64,000 bases of DNA. Source: ATX-6F1 sp943369485. GTDB lineage: Bacteria > Cyanobacteriota > Cyanobacteriia > PCC-6307 > Cyanobiaceae. The notes under the pieces were generated by a model. That model ran no database searches, was not told the DNA's origin, and worked only from the letters and a program-made list of their open reading frames with translations. The position numbers and the translations under genes are program-made. Shown here piece after piece: positions 36,347-44,471 of the stretch. The stretch spans positions 1 to 64,000 of the forward strand of contig CALRNH020000011.1 of the NCBI GenBank assembly GCA_943369485.1. The letters run 5' to 3'. Positions within the stretch are counted from its first letter, which is position 1. Every line of letters begins with the position of its first letter.

Positions 36347-37249
36347 CTAGGTCCTGAGGCCCAGTCGTTTCACCTCGGGATGCAGCCAAAGTCCATGGGC
36401 GGCCAGCACCTTCTGCTGCACCATCGCGATCAGTCCATCGATGTCCCGGGCCGTGGCACCGCCGGTGTTGACGATGAAGTTGGCGTGCAGCGTCGACACC
36501 TCGGCGGCGCCCACCCGGGTGCCCTTGAGCCCCAGGTTCTCGATCAGTTGGCCCGCCTTGAGGGGTTCCGGGTTGCGGAAGACGCTGCCGCAACTGGGTT
36601 GCTGGTAGGGCTGGGTGCTGGTGCGGCTCAGCAGGTTGGCGCTGGTGCGCCGGCTGATCTCCCCCGGATCATGGCCCGCGGCCAGCCGAAACCGGGCTGA
36701 GAGCACCAGCAGAGGTTCCTCCTGCAGTCGGCTGTGGCGGTAGGCGAAGGCCAGCTCCGCCGCTTTGAGCACGAACGGTGTGCTGTCGCGGCCTGGGTCG
36801 AGCACGGTCACCTCCTCGAGCCAGTCGGCCGTGCAGCCCCCCTGGGCGCCCGCGTTCATCACCACGGCCCCGCCCACGGTGCCGGGAATGCCTACCGACC
36901 ACTCCAGCCCACTCAGACCGGCGCGGGCGGCCTTGCGGGCCAGGGTGGGGATCGGCTCCCCCGCCTGGGCTTCCACCAGCCCCGAGCTTGCCTCAAGTGT
37001 GCTGCCCTGGAGACGGCGGAGGCAGAGGATGAGACCGCCCAGGCCAGCGTCGGCGATCAGCAGGTTGGAGCCGGCACCGATCAGTTGCAGCTCGAGACCC
37101 TCGCCCGTCGCCCAGCGGCTCAGCGATATCAGCTGCTCGGGGGTTTCCGGCTCCGCAAACCATTGGGCGGGCCCCCCCACTTTCCAGGTGGTGAACTCCG
37201 CCAACGGGATTGCCTGGCGCAGGCCGGCGGGGCGCAGACCAGTGGCCAT
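36347..37249 (-). CDS. murB: UDP-N-acetylmuramate dehydrogenase
   Basis: MurB reduces UDP-GlcNAc-enolpyruvate to UDP-MurNAc in peptidoglycan synthesis using FAD and NADPH. The 300-residue protein has the FAD-binding segments TTWKVGGPAQWF and GAGSNLL, SVGIPGTVGGAVVMNAGA, and the catalytic serine region PSCGSVFRNP. It follows murC with a 3-base gap, so the two are surely co-translated. Confidence 0.96.
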   Translation of the reverse strand: MATGLRPAGLRQAIPLAEFTTWKVGGPAQWFAEPETPEQLISLSRWATGEGLELQLIGAGSNLLIADAGLGGLILCLRRLQGSTLEASSGLVEAQAGEPIPTLARKAARAGLSGLEWSVGIPGTVGGAVVMNAGAQGGCTADWLEEVTVLDPGRDSTPFVLKAAELAFAYRHSRLQEEPLLVLSARFRLAAGHDPGEISRRTSANLLSRTSTQPYQQPSCGSVFRNPEPLKAGQLIENLGLKGTRVGAAEVSTLHANFIVNTGGATARDIDGLIAMVQQKVLAAHGLWLHPEVKRLGLRT

Positions 37250-37252
37250 CGC

Positions 37253-38707
37253 TCAGGCCGCCAGGGCCGTGGCGGCGTTCGGGTTTTCCAGGGCTTGGAG
37301 CCCGTCCCAGAGACCATTGACGTCGCCGGCACCCATGGCCAGCACCAGATCCCCCTCGCGGCTGTGACGACCCACCTGTTCAGCCAGGTGCAGGAGGTCC
37401 TGGCTCACCCACACGGGCAGATCGGGCTTGAGCCGCGCCATGCAAAGGGCGAGCGCTTCGCTGGAGATGCCGTTGATGGGGGCCTCGCCGGCCGCGTAGA
37501 GCGGCGCCAGCAGCACCACGTCGGCCTCGCAGAGCACCTTGGCGAAGCCCTCAAGGAACTCGGCCGTGCGGCTGTAGCGGTGGGGCTGGAACACCGCCAC
37601 CAGCCGTCGGGGGGGCACCGGTAGGGGGCTGCGGCCGCTGCTGACCATCAACCGCGCCATCGCCAGAGTGGCCCCCACTTCGCTGGGGTGATGGGCGTAG
37701 TCGTCGACCACCTGGCGGCCGTGCCAGTTGCCGCGGAAGTCGAATCGGCGGCCGGGGGGCTGCAGCGACTGGATCGCCTGCTTCAGTTCGGCGAAGGACA
37801 CCCCCTGGAGCCGGCAGGCGGCCAGGGCGGCGGTGGCGTTGCTGAGGTTGTGGAGGCCCGGCAGGGGCAGCACGAAAAGGCCGAGGCTCTGGCCTTGTTC
37901 GAAGAACTCAGCTTCGGTGCGGTCGCCATCGAGGCGCCGGGGTAGGGCGGCGAAATCCATCCCTTCGCTTTGGCTGACCGACCACCAGGCCTGGGGCTCG
38001 AAGTGCTTCCGCAGGATTGGATCGTCGTGGTTGGCCAGCACCGACTCGCAGCCGCTGGCGAACCGCTTGAGGGTGGCGATCAGGGTCCCAAGGTCGGGGT
38101 AGTGATCGGTGTGGTCGAGCTCCAGGTTGGTGATCACCCCGAGGGTGGGCCTGAATTTCACCAGCGAGCCATCGGATTCATCCGCCTCCGCCACCAGGAG
38201 CGGGCCCGCGCCGTTGCGGCCATTGCTGCCGAAGGCGGGCACGATCCCGCCGATCACGGCCGTGGGGTCGTGGTCGGTGGCCATCAACAGCGTCGACACC
38301 AAGGTGCTGGTGGTGGTTTTGCCGTGGCTGCCGGCGATGGCGATCGAGGTCTGGCCGTTGATCAGGGCCGCCAGCACATCGGAGCGGTGACAGATCTCCA
38401 GGCCCGCGGATCGGGCCGCGGTCAGTTCGGGGTTCAGCTCCGGCACGGCGGTGCTGATCACCACCAGCGGTGACCTTGAGATGCCGCTGCGGATGGCATC
38501 AATGGTGGCGCCGTTCTGCTGACGGAACACCCGAACCCCTCGCTGGCGCAGGTCCTGGAGCACAGCGCTGTCCTTGGGATCCGAGCCACTGACGTTGAAG
38601 CCCCGATCGGCCAGGATCCCCGCCAACGCCGACATCCCGATTCCGCCAACCCCGATGAAGTGGAGAGGTCGCTGACGATCGAGCACTGGTCCCAAGGGAG
38701 CGTCCAA
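37253..38707 (-). CDS. murC: UDP-N-acetylmuramate--L-alanine ligase
   Basis: MurC adds the first amino acid (L-Ala) of the peptidoglycan stem peptide. The 484-residue protein has the N-terminal Rossmann motif FIGVGGIGMSALAG, the ATP-binding AGSHGKTTTSTL, and EADESDGS with NLELDHTDHY in the central domain. The frame opens at TTG 38707; GTG 38686 is a nearby alternative that would shorten it by 7 residues. It is the first gene of a murC-murB-ybaB run and is divergent from gap2. Confidence 0.95.
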   Translation of the reverse strand: MDAPLGPVLDRQRPLHFIGVGGIGMSALAGILADRGFNVSGSDPKDSAVLQDLRQRGVRVFRQQNGATIDAIRSGISRSPLVVISTAVPELNPELTAARSAGLEICHRSDVLAALINGQTSIAIAGSHGKTTTSTLVSTLLMATDHDPTAVIGGIVPAFGSNGRNGAGPLLVAEADESDGSLVKFRPTLGVITNLELDHTDHYPDLGTLIATLKRFASGCESVLANHDDPILRKHFEPQAWWSVSQSEGMDFAALPRRLDGDRTEAEFFEQGQSLGLFVLPLPGLHNLSNATAALAACRLQGVSFAELKQAIQSLQPPGRRFDFRGNWHGRQVVDDYAHHPSEVGATLAMARLMVSSGRSPLPVPPRRLVAVFQPHRYSRTAEFLEGFAKVLCEADVVLLAPLYAAGEAPINGISSEALALCMARLKPDLPVWVSQDLLHLAEQVGRHSREGDLVLAMGAGDVNGLWDGLQALENPNAATALAA

Positions 38708-38866
38708 ACCTGAACGAAGTTAAGCCGGGATCATCCCCTTGTCTCTAGGGCCTGTCGCAAGCCGAGATCTGTCGGGTCCTGCCGTGGGCGGGGGAGGCCA
38801 GATCCCTATTTCTGTATGATTCGCAGCCGAATCACCCGTTTTAGTAGCGGGTTTCCCTCCCCTGCC

Positions 38867-39889
38867 ATGACCTTGCGTGTTGCGATCAATGGATTTGGCC
38901 GAATTGGTCGCAACTTCATGCGTTGTTGGCTGAGCCGCGGGGTCAACACCGGGATTGAGGTGGTTGGTCTCAACGACACCTCCGATCCCCACACCAACTC
39001 CCACTTGCTCCAGTACGACTCGATGCTGGGTCGGATCCGCGATGCGGAGGTGAGCCACACAGGCGACAGCTTGATCGTCAACGGACGCACGATCAAGTGC
39101 TTTTCGGACCGCAATCCCCTCAACCTCCCTTGGAAGGAGTGGGGTGTCGATCTGGTGATCGAGGCCACCGGTGTGTTCAACGATGACGTGGGTGCCAGCA
39201 AGCACCTTCAGGCGGGCGCCAAGAAGGTGATTCTCACCGCCCCCGGCAAGGGTGCCGGCGTGGGCACCTTCGTGGTGGGGGTGAACGCTGATCAGTACCG
39301 GCACGAGGATTTCGACATCCTCAGCAACGCCAGCTGCACCACGAACTGCATGGCGCCTCTCGTGAAGGTTCTCGACCAGACCTTCGGCATCGTCAAGGGC
39401 ACGATGACCACTACCCACAGCTACACCGGTGACCAGCGCATTCTTGATGCGTCCCACCGCGATCTGCGCCGGGCCCGGGCCGCCGCCGTGAACATCGTCC
39501 CCACCAGCACGGGCGCCGCCCAGGCCGTGGCCCTGGTGTATCCGCCGATGAAGGGCAAGCTCAACGGCATCGCCATGCGGGTGCCCACCCCCAACGTGTC
39601 GGTGGTGGACATGGTGCTGGAGGTGAGCCGCGGCACCGACCGGGACGAGGTGAACGCCGTGCTGAAGTCAGCTTCCGAAGGTGCCATGAAGGGCATCATC
39701 AAGTATTCCGATCTGCCCCTGGTCTCCTCCGACCACGCCGGCACGGATGAATCCACGATCGTCGACTCCGACCTCACCTTGGTCATGGGGGACAACATGG
39801 TGAAGGTGATCGCCTGGTATGACAACGAGTGGGGCTACAGCCAGCGGGTGGTCGATCTGGCCGAAGTGGTTGCCAGGAACTGGAAGTGA
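38867..39889 (+). CDS. gap2: Glyceraldehyde-3-phosphate dehydrogenase, photosynthetic type
   Basis: GAPDH of the Calvin cycle reduces 1,3-bisphosphoglycerate to triose phosphate. From ATG 38867 the 340-residue product has the cofactor site INGFGRIGRNFMR, the catalytic cysteine in SNASCTTNC, and WYDNEWGYSQRV. The length and sequence fit the cyanobacterial Gap2/plastid GapA type, which accepts NADPH; that assignment rests on family resemblance. An extension to 38816 lies upstream of the usual N-terminus. A TATGAT at 38815-38820 could be its -10 box, but no good -35 is visible. A strong terminator follows. Confidence 0.96.
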   Translation: MTLRVAINGFGRIGRNFMRCWLSRGVNTGIEVVGLNDTSDPHTNSHLLQYDSMLGRIRDAEVSHTGDSLIVNGRTIKCFSDRNPLNLPWKEWGVDLVIEATGVFNDDVGASKHLQAGAKKVILTAPGKGAGVGTFVVGVNADQYRHEDFDILSNASCTTNCMAPLVKVLDQTFGIVKGTMTTTHSYTGDQRILDASHRDLRRARAAAVNIVPTSTGAAQAVALVYPPMKGKLNGIAMRVPTPNVSVVDMVLEVSRGTDRDEVNAVLKSASEGAMKGIIKYSDLPLVSSDHAGTDESTIVDSDLTLVMGDNMVKVIAWYDNEWGYSQRVVDLAEVVARNWK

Positions 39890-39947
39890 CGGCCCGCGCC
39901 TTGTTCTGATCCCGCTTCAGAACCAACCTTCAGAAACCTTTGTGTCG

Positions 39948-39976
39948 GCCGCCCCCATAGAGGGGGCGGCTTTTTT
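39948..39976 (+). terminator. Rho-independent terminator of gap2
   Basis: GCCGCCCCC (39948-39956) and GGGGGCGGC (39962-39970) form a perfect 9-bp stem with a 5-base loop, followed directly by six T residues (39971-39976). It lies 58 bases past the gap2 stop and ahead of the convergent thiL gene. There is no T-run on the other strand, so it serves gap2. It is the clearest intrinsic terminator in the window. Confidence 0.88.
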
Positions 39977-40003
39977 GTGCAACGCTTCTGGCCTTGGAGC
40001 CGT

Positions 40004-40999
40004 TCAGTTGGGCTCGAAGTGGCGGTAGCCGAGATGCGGGTTGACCGACTCACCCGTTTCGGCCCAGAGCACCTGGCCAGGGCCTGGGACGAGTCGGCCA
40101 ATGGCCGTGCTGCCGGGCAGGGCGGCCAGGAAGGCCTCGCACCAGACGGGGGGGAGCGCCAACACCAGTTCAAAGTCCTCCCCGCCCCCAAGGCACCAGG
40201 CCTCCGCCTGGGCAAGGGGTGCCAGGGTCGGATCGATCGGTAGGGAAGCCCGCTCCAGCAGGGCGGTGCAGCCGCTGCCACGGGCCAGCAGGGCCACGGC
40301 CGTGGCCAGGCCGTCGCTGCTGTCGGTGCCACCCACCCGCCAGGGCTCCTGGGGCGGTCGGCTGCGCTCCAGGGCCTCCACGGCATCGAAGCGGGGCAGG
40401 GGACGCCGGTGGGCCCGGATGGCCCGTTGGACGCCATCGCCCTTGAGGAATCCTTCGGGCGTTTCCCCCAGCAGCAGGGAGAGCCCCAGGCGGCTGAGGC
40501 CATGGGGGCCTGTGCTGACCAGCCGATCTCCCTGGCGGCCGTCGCCGCGGCCGATCGCCCCTCCCGGCGCCAGGTGGCCCAGGGCCGTGATCGCCAGCAT
40601 CCGCTGCTCCCCGGCGCTGCAGTCTCCCCCCAGCAACTGGCCCCCGTAGCGCGCCAGGGCCTCCCCCAGTCCGCCGTAGACCCCTTCCACCCAGTTCCAG
40701 GCGGTGGAGCCGGGGGCCACCAGTCCAACGGTGAGGCCTCGCACCGAGTGGCAGCCCATGGCCGCCAGATCGGAGAGGTTCGCCGCTGCGGCCCGCCAGC
40801 CCAGATCGGCCGCTGCCACGGTGGCGTCGCTGAAGTGAATGCCTTCCACCAGAACGTCGGTGGTGACCACCAGCACCTTGCCGCTCCGTTCCTGCAGCAG
40901 GGCCGCGTCATCGTTGAATTGGCCGGGGGGCGCGTAGGCCTCCAGGCGTCTGATCAGCTCGGCTTCCCCCAGCTGGGCCAGGGTGGCCGGCTCAGCCAT
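40004..40999 (-). CDS. thiL: Thiamine-monophosphate kinase
   Basis: ThiL phosphorylates thiamine monophosphate to the active diphosphate. The 331-residue protein shows the PurM-like family pattern: FNDDAALL near the N-terminus, TTDVLVEGIHF, AANLSDLAAMG, and later GTDSSDGLATA and GGGEDFELVLAL. It overlaps the end of the upstream cyclophilin gene by 8 bases on the same strand. A second thiamine gene, thiG, lies near 60 kb. No TPP riboswitch was recognised at either. Confidence 0.94.
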   Translation of the reverse strand: MAEPATLAQLGEAELIRRLEAYAPPGQFNDDAALLQERSGKVLVVTTDVLVEGIHFSDATVAAADLGWRAAAANLSDLAAMGCHSVRGLTVGLVAPGSTAWNWVEGVYGGLGEALARYGGQLLGGDCSAGEQRMLAITALGHLAPGGAIGRGDGRQGDRLVSTGPHGLSRLGLSLLLGETPEGFLKGDGVQRAIRAHRRPLPRFDAVEALERSRPPQEPWRVGGTDSSDGLATAVALLARGSGCTALLERASLPIDPTLAPLAQAEAWCLGGGEDFELVLALPPVWCEAFLAALPGSTAIGRLVPGPGQVLWAETGESVNPHLGYRHFEPN

Positions 41000-42101
41000 G
41001 GGCCCGCAGGTTCTCGGCCCCTTCCAGCACCTTGGCGCTCACGATGCCGTCGTCGGCGGTGAGTTCGGCCAGCACATCGAAGCCGTCCACCACGTAGCCG
41101 AAGGCGGCATAGCGACCGTCGATCAGGTTCAGGCCTGCCGGGGTCAGTTCCGGTTCGAACAGAAACAGGAAGAACTGGGAGGAGCCGTCGCCGAGGTCGG
41201 CGTCCGAGTGGGCCCAGCCCAGGGTGCCTTTGGTGGCGAACGGCAGGCTGGGGGCCGCTTTGAACAGACCGAGCTCCTCGAAGGTCTGGTTGTAGAAGGG
41301 CTCGCTTTCACCAGGCACCTTGATCTCCAGGGGCACCCGGCGTGGCTGCTTGCTCACCGGATCGACGAAGCCGTCGGCAGGGCCGGCAGGATCTCCGGTT
41401 TGGAGCACGTAGAAATCTTCGGCGCGGTTGAAGGGCAGGCCGTCGTAGAAGCCGCGCTGCACCAGGTCGACGAAGGCTCCGGCGGTGAGTGGAGCGTTGT
41501 AGCCGTCGACTACAGCGGTGAGATCACCCTTGTTGGTGGTCAGAAGCACGGTGGCTCGACCCAGCAGGCGGGGCAGTTCGGCGAATTGATCGGGGATCGC
41601 GAACGGGAACGGCCCCACCTGCAGCGCTTCTGCGGCGCCGATCGTGCTCAGGGCCTGGTGGCGGGCGGCCAGGAAGTCGTCGCGGTTCTGGGTTTCGGTG
41701 CTGGCGGCCAGGGCCTGCAACTGCCCCTCCAGTTGATCGAGCAAGCCCTCAGTGGCGTCCCGATCGGCCTCGGGGAAGCTGGCCAGGATCGCCCCCCGCT
41801 GGCCGCTGAACTGCGACTGGGTGCGCCGCACCGTGTTGGCCAGGGCACTCCAGCGCTTGGCACGCAGGTCATTGCTGGAGTTCTCCAGCCGGTGCTGCAG
41901 ATCCTGAAGTTGGGGCTGGTCCACCGGCAGGGCATCCCGCAGCAGCGCCGCGGGGTCGGTGATGGCGTTGCCGGGGGGCAGGGCCGCCAGGACGGGAACC
42001 GCACCCCAGAGGTTCACCAGGCCGCCCAGCACCAGGGCCAACAGCCAGGTGAGGGCCTGTCCGTCGTGCCCTGCGTCGATCCTTCGATCTGCCTTTGTCA
42101 T
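40992..42101 (-). CDS. Cyclophilin-type peptidyl-prolyl isomerase, TLP40/CYP38-like
   Basis: The 369-residue protein has an N-terminal membrane or signal segment (about 16-40), a helical region of about 120 residues, and a C-terminal cyclophilin-like domain (about 185-365) with FVDLVQRGFYDGLPFNR and SSQFFLFLFEPE. Helix bundle plus cyclophilin is the layout of plant TLP40/CYP38 and its cyanobacterial homologues, which help photosystem II assembly in the lumen. An in-frame extension to 42764 is antisense to efp and rejected; ATG 42101 is chosen. The divergent efp starts 66 bases away. Confidence 0.86.
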   Translation of the reverse strand: MTKADRRIDAGHDGQALTWLLALVLGGLVNLWGAVPVLAALPPGNAITDPAALLRDALPVDQPQLQDLQHRLENSSNDLRAKRWSALANTVRRTQSQFSGQRGAILASFPEADRDATEGLLDQLEGQLQALAASTETQNRDDFLAARHQALSTIGAAEALQVGPFPFAIPDQFAELPRLLGRATVLLTTNKGDLTAVVDGYNAPLTAGAFVDLVQRGFYDGLPFNRAEDFYVLQTGDPAGPADGFVDPVSKQPRRVPLEIKVPGESEPFYNQTFEELGLFKAAPSLPFATKGTLGWAHSDADLGDGSSQFFLFLFEPELTPAGLNLIDGRYAAFGYVVDGFDVLAELTADDGIVSAKVLEGAENLRAHG

Positions 42102-42115
42102 GGCTAATCCAGCCT

Positions 42116-42144
42116 CTGACTGGACTTTGGCACAGCCGTACAAT
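42116..42144 (+). promoter_or_regulatory. Sigma-70-type promoter for efp-accB
   Basis: CTGACT (42116-42121, four of six matches to TTGACA) and TACAAT (42139-42144, five of six to TATAAT) are separated by exactly 17 bases. Transcription would begin near 42151, giving a leader of about 17 bases before the efp ATG. Confidence 0.55.
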
Positions 42145-42167
42145 CCGCCATAACCCGTTCCGCCGGA

Positions 42168-42728
42168 ATGATCTCCAGCAACGACTTTCGTACCGGCACA
42201 ACGATCGAGCTGGATGGCCAGGTCTGGCGTGTGGTGGAGTTCCTGCACGTCAAGCCTGGCAAGGGCTCGGCCTTCGTCCGCACCAAGCTCAAGGGGGTCC
42301 AGAGCGGCAATGTGGTCGAGAAGACCTTTCGGGCCGGCGAGACCATGCCCCAGGCCCTGCTTGAGAAGGCCACCCTCCAGCACACCTACATGGAGGGCGA
42401 GGACTACGTCTTCATGGACATGGCCTCCTACGAGGAGACCAGGCTCACGGCCAAGCAGATCGGTGACGGCCGCAAGTACCTCAAGGAGGGCATGGAGGTG
42501 AGTGTCGTTTCCTGGAATGGCAAGCCCCTGGAGGTGGAGCTTCCCAATTCGGTGGTGCTGGAGATCACCCAGACCGATCCGGGTGTCAAAGGCGACACCG
42601 CCACCGGCGGCACCAAGCCGGCGATCGTCGAAACCGGTGCCCAGGTGATGGTGCCCCTGTTCATCACGATCGGCGAAAAGATCAAGATCGATACCCGCAC
42701 GGACAGTTATCTGGGACGGGAGTCCTGA
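42168..42728 (+). CDS. efp: Translation elongation factor P
   Basis: EF-P rescues ribosomes stalled at polyproline stretches. The 186-residue protein has the standard three domains, with the tip loop KPGKGSAF in domain I carrying Lys at the position modified in other bacteria, and the C-terminal signature KIKIDTRTDSYLGRES. It starts at ATG 42168 and is followed 9 bases later by accB; efp-accB is a common cyanobacterial pair. Confidence 0.97.
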   Translation: MISSNDFRTGTTIELDGQVWRVVEFLHVKPGKGSAFVRTKLKGVQSGNVVEKTFRAGETMPQALLEKATLQHTYMEGEDYVFMDMASYEETRLTAKQIGDGRKYLKEGMEVSVVSWNGKPLEVELPNSVVLEITQTDPGVKGDTATGGTKPAIVETGAQVMVPLFITIGEKIKIDTRTDSYLGRES

Positions 42729-42737
42729 GGCGCCGCC

Positions 42738-43232
42738 ATGCAGCTCGATTACGACCAGCTCCAAAAGCTGCTGGCCCTGCTGGGGGACAGCGACATCCAG
42801 GAAATCAAGCTCGAGGGCGACGACTTCCGTCTTGAGGTGCGGCGCAACCTGCCTGCGGCCCAGGCGGTGTCGCTGCTGCAGGCCGCTCCGCTGGCCCCGG
42901 CCATCCCCGTGGCGGCAGCGACACCGCCTGGGCCGACCGCGGTTCCATCTCCATCGGCGGCTCCTCCCGCGCCGGCTGCCGTCCGTGGGGATCTTGTGGC
43001 GATCACGGCCCCGATGGTGGGGACCTTCTACCGGGCTCCGGCCCCCGGTGAGCCCAATTTCGTCGAGATCGGTCAGCGCATCAGCGTCGGTCAGACCGTC
43101 TGCATCCTCGAGGCGATGAAGCTCATGAACGAGCTTGAAACCGAGCTCAGCGGCGAGGTGGTCGAGATCCTGTTGGACAACGGCACCCCCGTGGAATTCG
43201 GCCAGGTGCTGATGCGGGTCAAGCCGGGCTGA
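42738..43232 (+). CDS. accB: Biotin carboxyl carrier protein of acetyl-CoA carboxylase
   Basis: BCCP carries biotin between the carboxylase and transferase halves of acetyl-CoA carboxylase for fatty acid synthesis. The 164-residue protein has an N-terminal helical region, an Ala/Pro-rich linker (about 50-90) and a biotinyl domain with the target lysine in EAMKLMNE. It follows efp by 9 bases. Its last 14 bases overlap the end of the convergent pdxA gene. Confidence 0.96.
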   Translation: MQLDYDQLQKLLALLGDSDIQEIKLEGDDFRLEVRRNLPAAQAVSLLQAAPLAPAIPVAAATPPGPTAVPSPSAAPPAPAAVRGDLVAITAPMVGTFYRAPAPGEPNFVEIGQRISVGQTVCILEAMKLMNELETELSGEVVEILLDNGTPVEFGQVLMRVKPG

Positions 43233-44241
43233 GTTCCAGGGCCGTTTCCAAGGCCGCCTGCATGCTGTCGGGTCGGGCGATCCCCTGGCCCGCGATCGAA
43301 AACCCAGTGCCGTGGTCGGGAGAGGTGCGCAGGAACGGCAGCCCGAGGCTGGTGTTCACCGCCGCGTCGAAGGCCAGCAGTTTCACTGGAATCAGACCTT
43401 GATCGTGGTACAGAGCCAGATACCCGTCCGGGCCTCCCACGCCCTTGCGCCAGGCCTCCGCGGCGCTCAGCCAGCAGGTGTCCGGGGGCAGGGGACCGAC
43501 CAGATCCACCTCCGGGTGCTTGCCGCGCCAGCGCTCAAGCAGGGGGGCCAGCCAGGCGACCTCTTCCTCCCCGAGGGCGCCGGCTTCGCCCGCATGGGGG
43601 TTCAAGCCGGCCACCACCAGTTGTGGTGAGGGGTTGAAGCGCTGGCTGAACTGGCGGAGTGCATCAAGTTTCGTTTCCACCCTTCGGGCGTTCAGGGCGC
43701 CGGGCACCTGCGCCAGCGGTAGATGGGTGGTGGCCAGCAGGGTGTTCAGCCGCCAGGGACCATGGGGTGAGCGGGCCGTGAACAGCATCGAGGCTTCGCT
43801 GACGCCGCAGAGTTCCGCCAGCCGTTCGGTCTGGCCGGGGTAGTGATGGCCGGCGGCATGCCAGGCATGTTTGGCGATCGGCGCGGTGACCAGGGCCTGG
43901 CAATCTCCGCTCAGCACTTGTTCGGCGGCGGCGGTCAGCCAACGGAAACAAGCTTGCCCACTGATCGCCGTTCCCTCACCTGGTAGGACCCTTCGCGGCA
44001 AGGGAAGATCAATGATTTCGAGCTCTCCGGGGTCGATGAGAGGCTCGGGGCTGAGGACCCGCACCCCCTGGTAGATCTGCTCCAGCTGGCGCCGGCAGCC
44101 CACCAGCACGGGATGAAGCTCGAGATGACGGAGCCGGTGGAGGGCTTTTAGGGTCACTTCGGCCCCGATCCCAGCAGGATCGCCTACGGAAATCGCCAGT
44201 CGATTGGCGTTAATGTCTGGAGCATTAGGCAGGCGGTTCAT
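43219..44241 (-). CDS. pdxA: 4-hydroxythreonine-4-phosphate dehydrogenase
   Basis: PdxA oxidises 4-phosphohydroxy-L-threonine in pyridoxal phosphate synthesis. From ATG 44241 the protein is 340 residues, with ISVGDPAGIGAEVTLKAL near the N-terminus, metal-ligand histidines (VTAPIAKHAWHAAGHH, LYHDQGLIPVKLL) and LPFLRTSPDHGTGFSIAG at the C-terminus. A good Shine-Dalgarno, AAGGAG, lies 10 bases upstream of this ATG. The start shares a CATG with the start of the divergent small membrane protein. Confidence 0.94.
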   Translation of the reverse strand: MNRLPNAPDINANRLAISVGDPAGIGAEVTLKALHRLRHLELHPVLVGCRRQLEQIYQGVRVLSPEPLIDPGELEIIDLPLPRRVLPGEGTAISGQACFRWLTAAAEQVLSGDCQALVTAPIAKHAWHAAGHHYPGQTERLAELCGVSEASMLFTARSPHGPWRLNTLLATTHLPLAQVPGALNARRVETKLDALRQFSQRFNPSPQLVVAGLNPHAGEAGALGEEEVAWLAPLLERWRGKHPEVDLVGPLPPDTCWLSAAEAWRKGVGGPDGYLALYHDQGLIPVKLLAFDAAVNTSLGLPFLRTSPDHGTGFSIAGQGIARPDSMQAALETALELSPA

Positions 44242-44461
44242 GTTTCGTTGGCTCCTTGTGGGACTGGTGCTGGTGGGGGCAGGTATCGCCTTGGACAAAG
44301 AATGGGTGGTTGCCAACTGGGATCGCATTGCCCGCGACATGAAACTGCCCGATTCGAAGACCTGGAATACCGATATTTATAAAACCAACGAGAAGACCGA
44401 CGCGGGTACTCCAGAATCAAGCAGTTCGAAGAGTTTCCGCGATCTGATCAAAGCCGAGTAG
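44240..44461 (+). CDS. Small single-helix membrane protein
   Basis: A 73-residue protein from ATG 44240 with one N-terminal hydrophobic helix (about 3-19) and a polar Lys/Asp/Ser-rich remainder, ending SFRDLIKAE. It resembles conserved small picocyanobacterial proteins of unknown role. Its ATG overlaps the pdxA ATG on the other strand by two bases. An earlier in-frame start at 44204 lies inside pdxA and would put 12 residues before the helix. Confidence 0.65.
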   Translation: MFRWLLVGLVLVGAGIALDKEWVVANWDRIARDMKLPDSKTWNTDIYKTNEKTDAGTPESSSSKSFRDLIKAE

Positions 44462-44471
44462 GAGAGTTCTG

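Noticed and set aside
42168..42728. EF-P tip lysine as evidence for a local modification system
   Set aside because: The KPGKGS tip is ordinary for EF-P and no EpmA, EarP or YmfI-like gene lies in the window.
42102..42764. N-terminal extension of the cyclophilin to 590 residues
   Set aside because: The extra 221 codons are antisense to efp and part of accB. ATG 42101 gives a normal signal segment.
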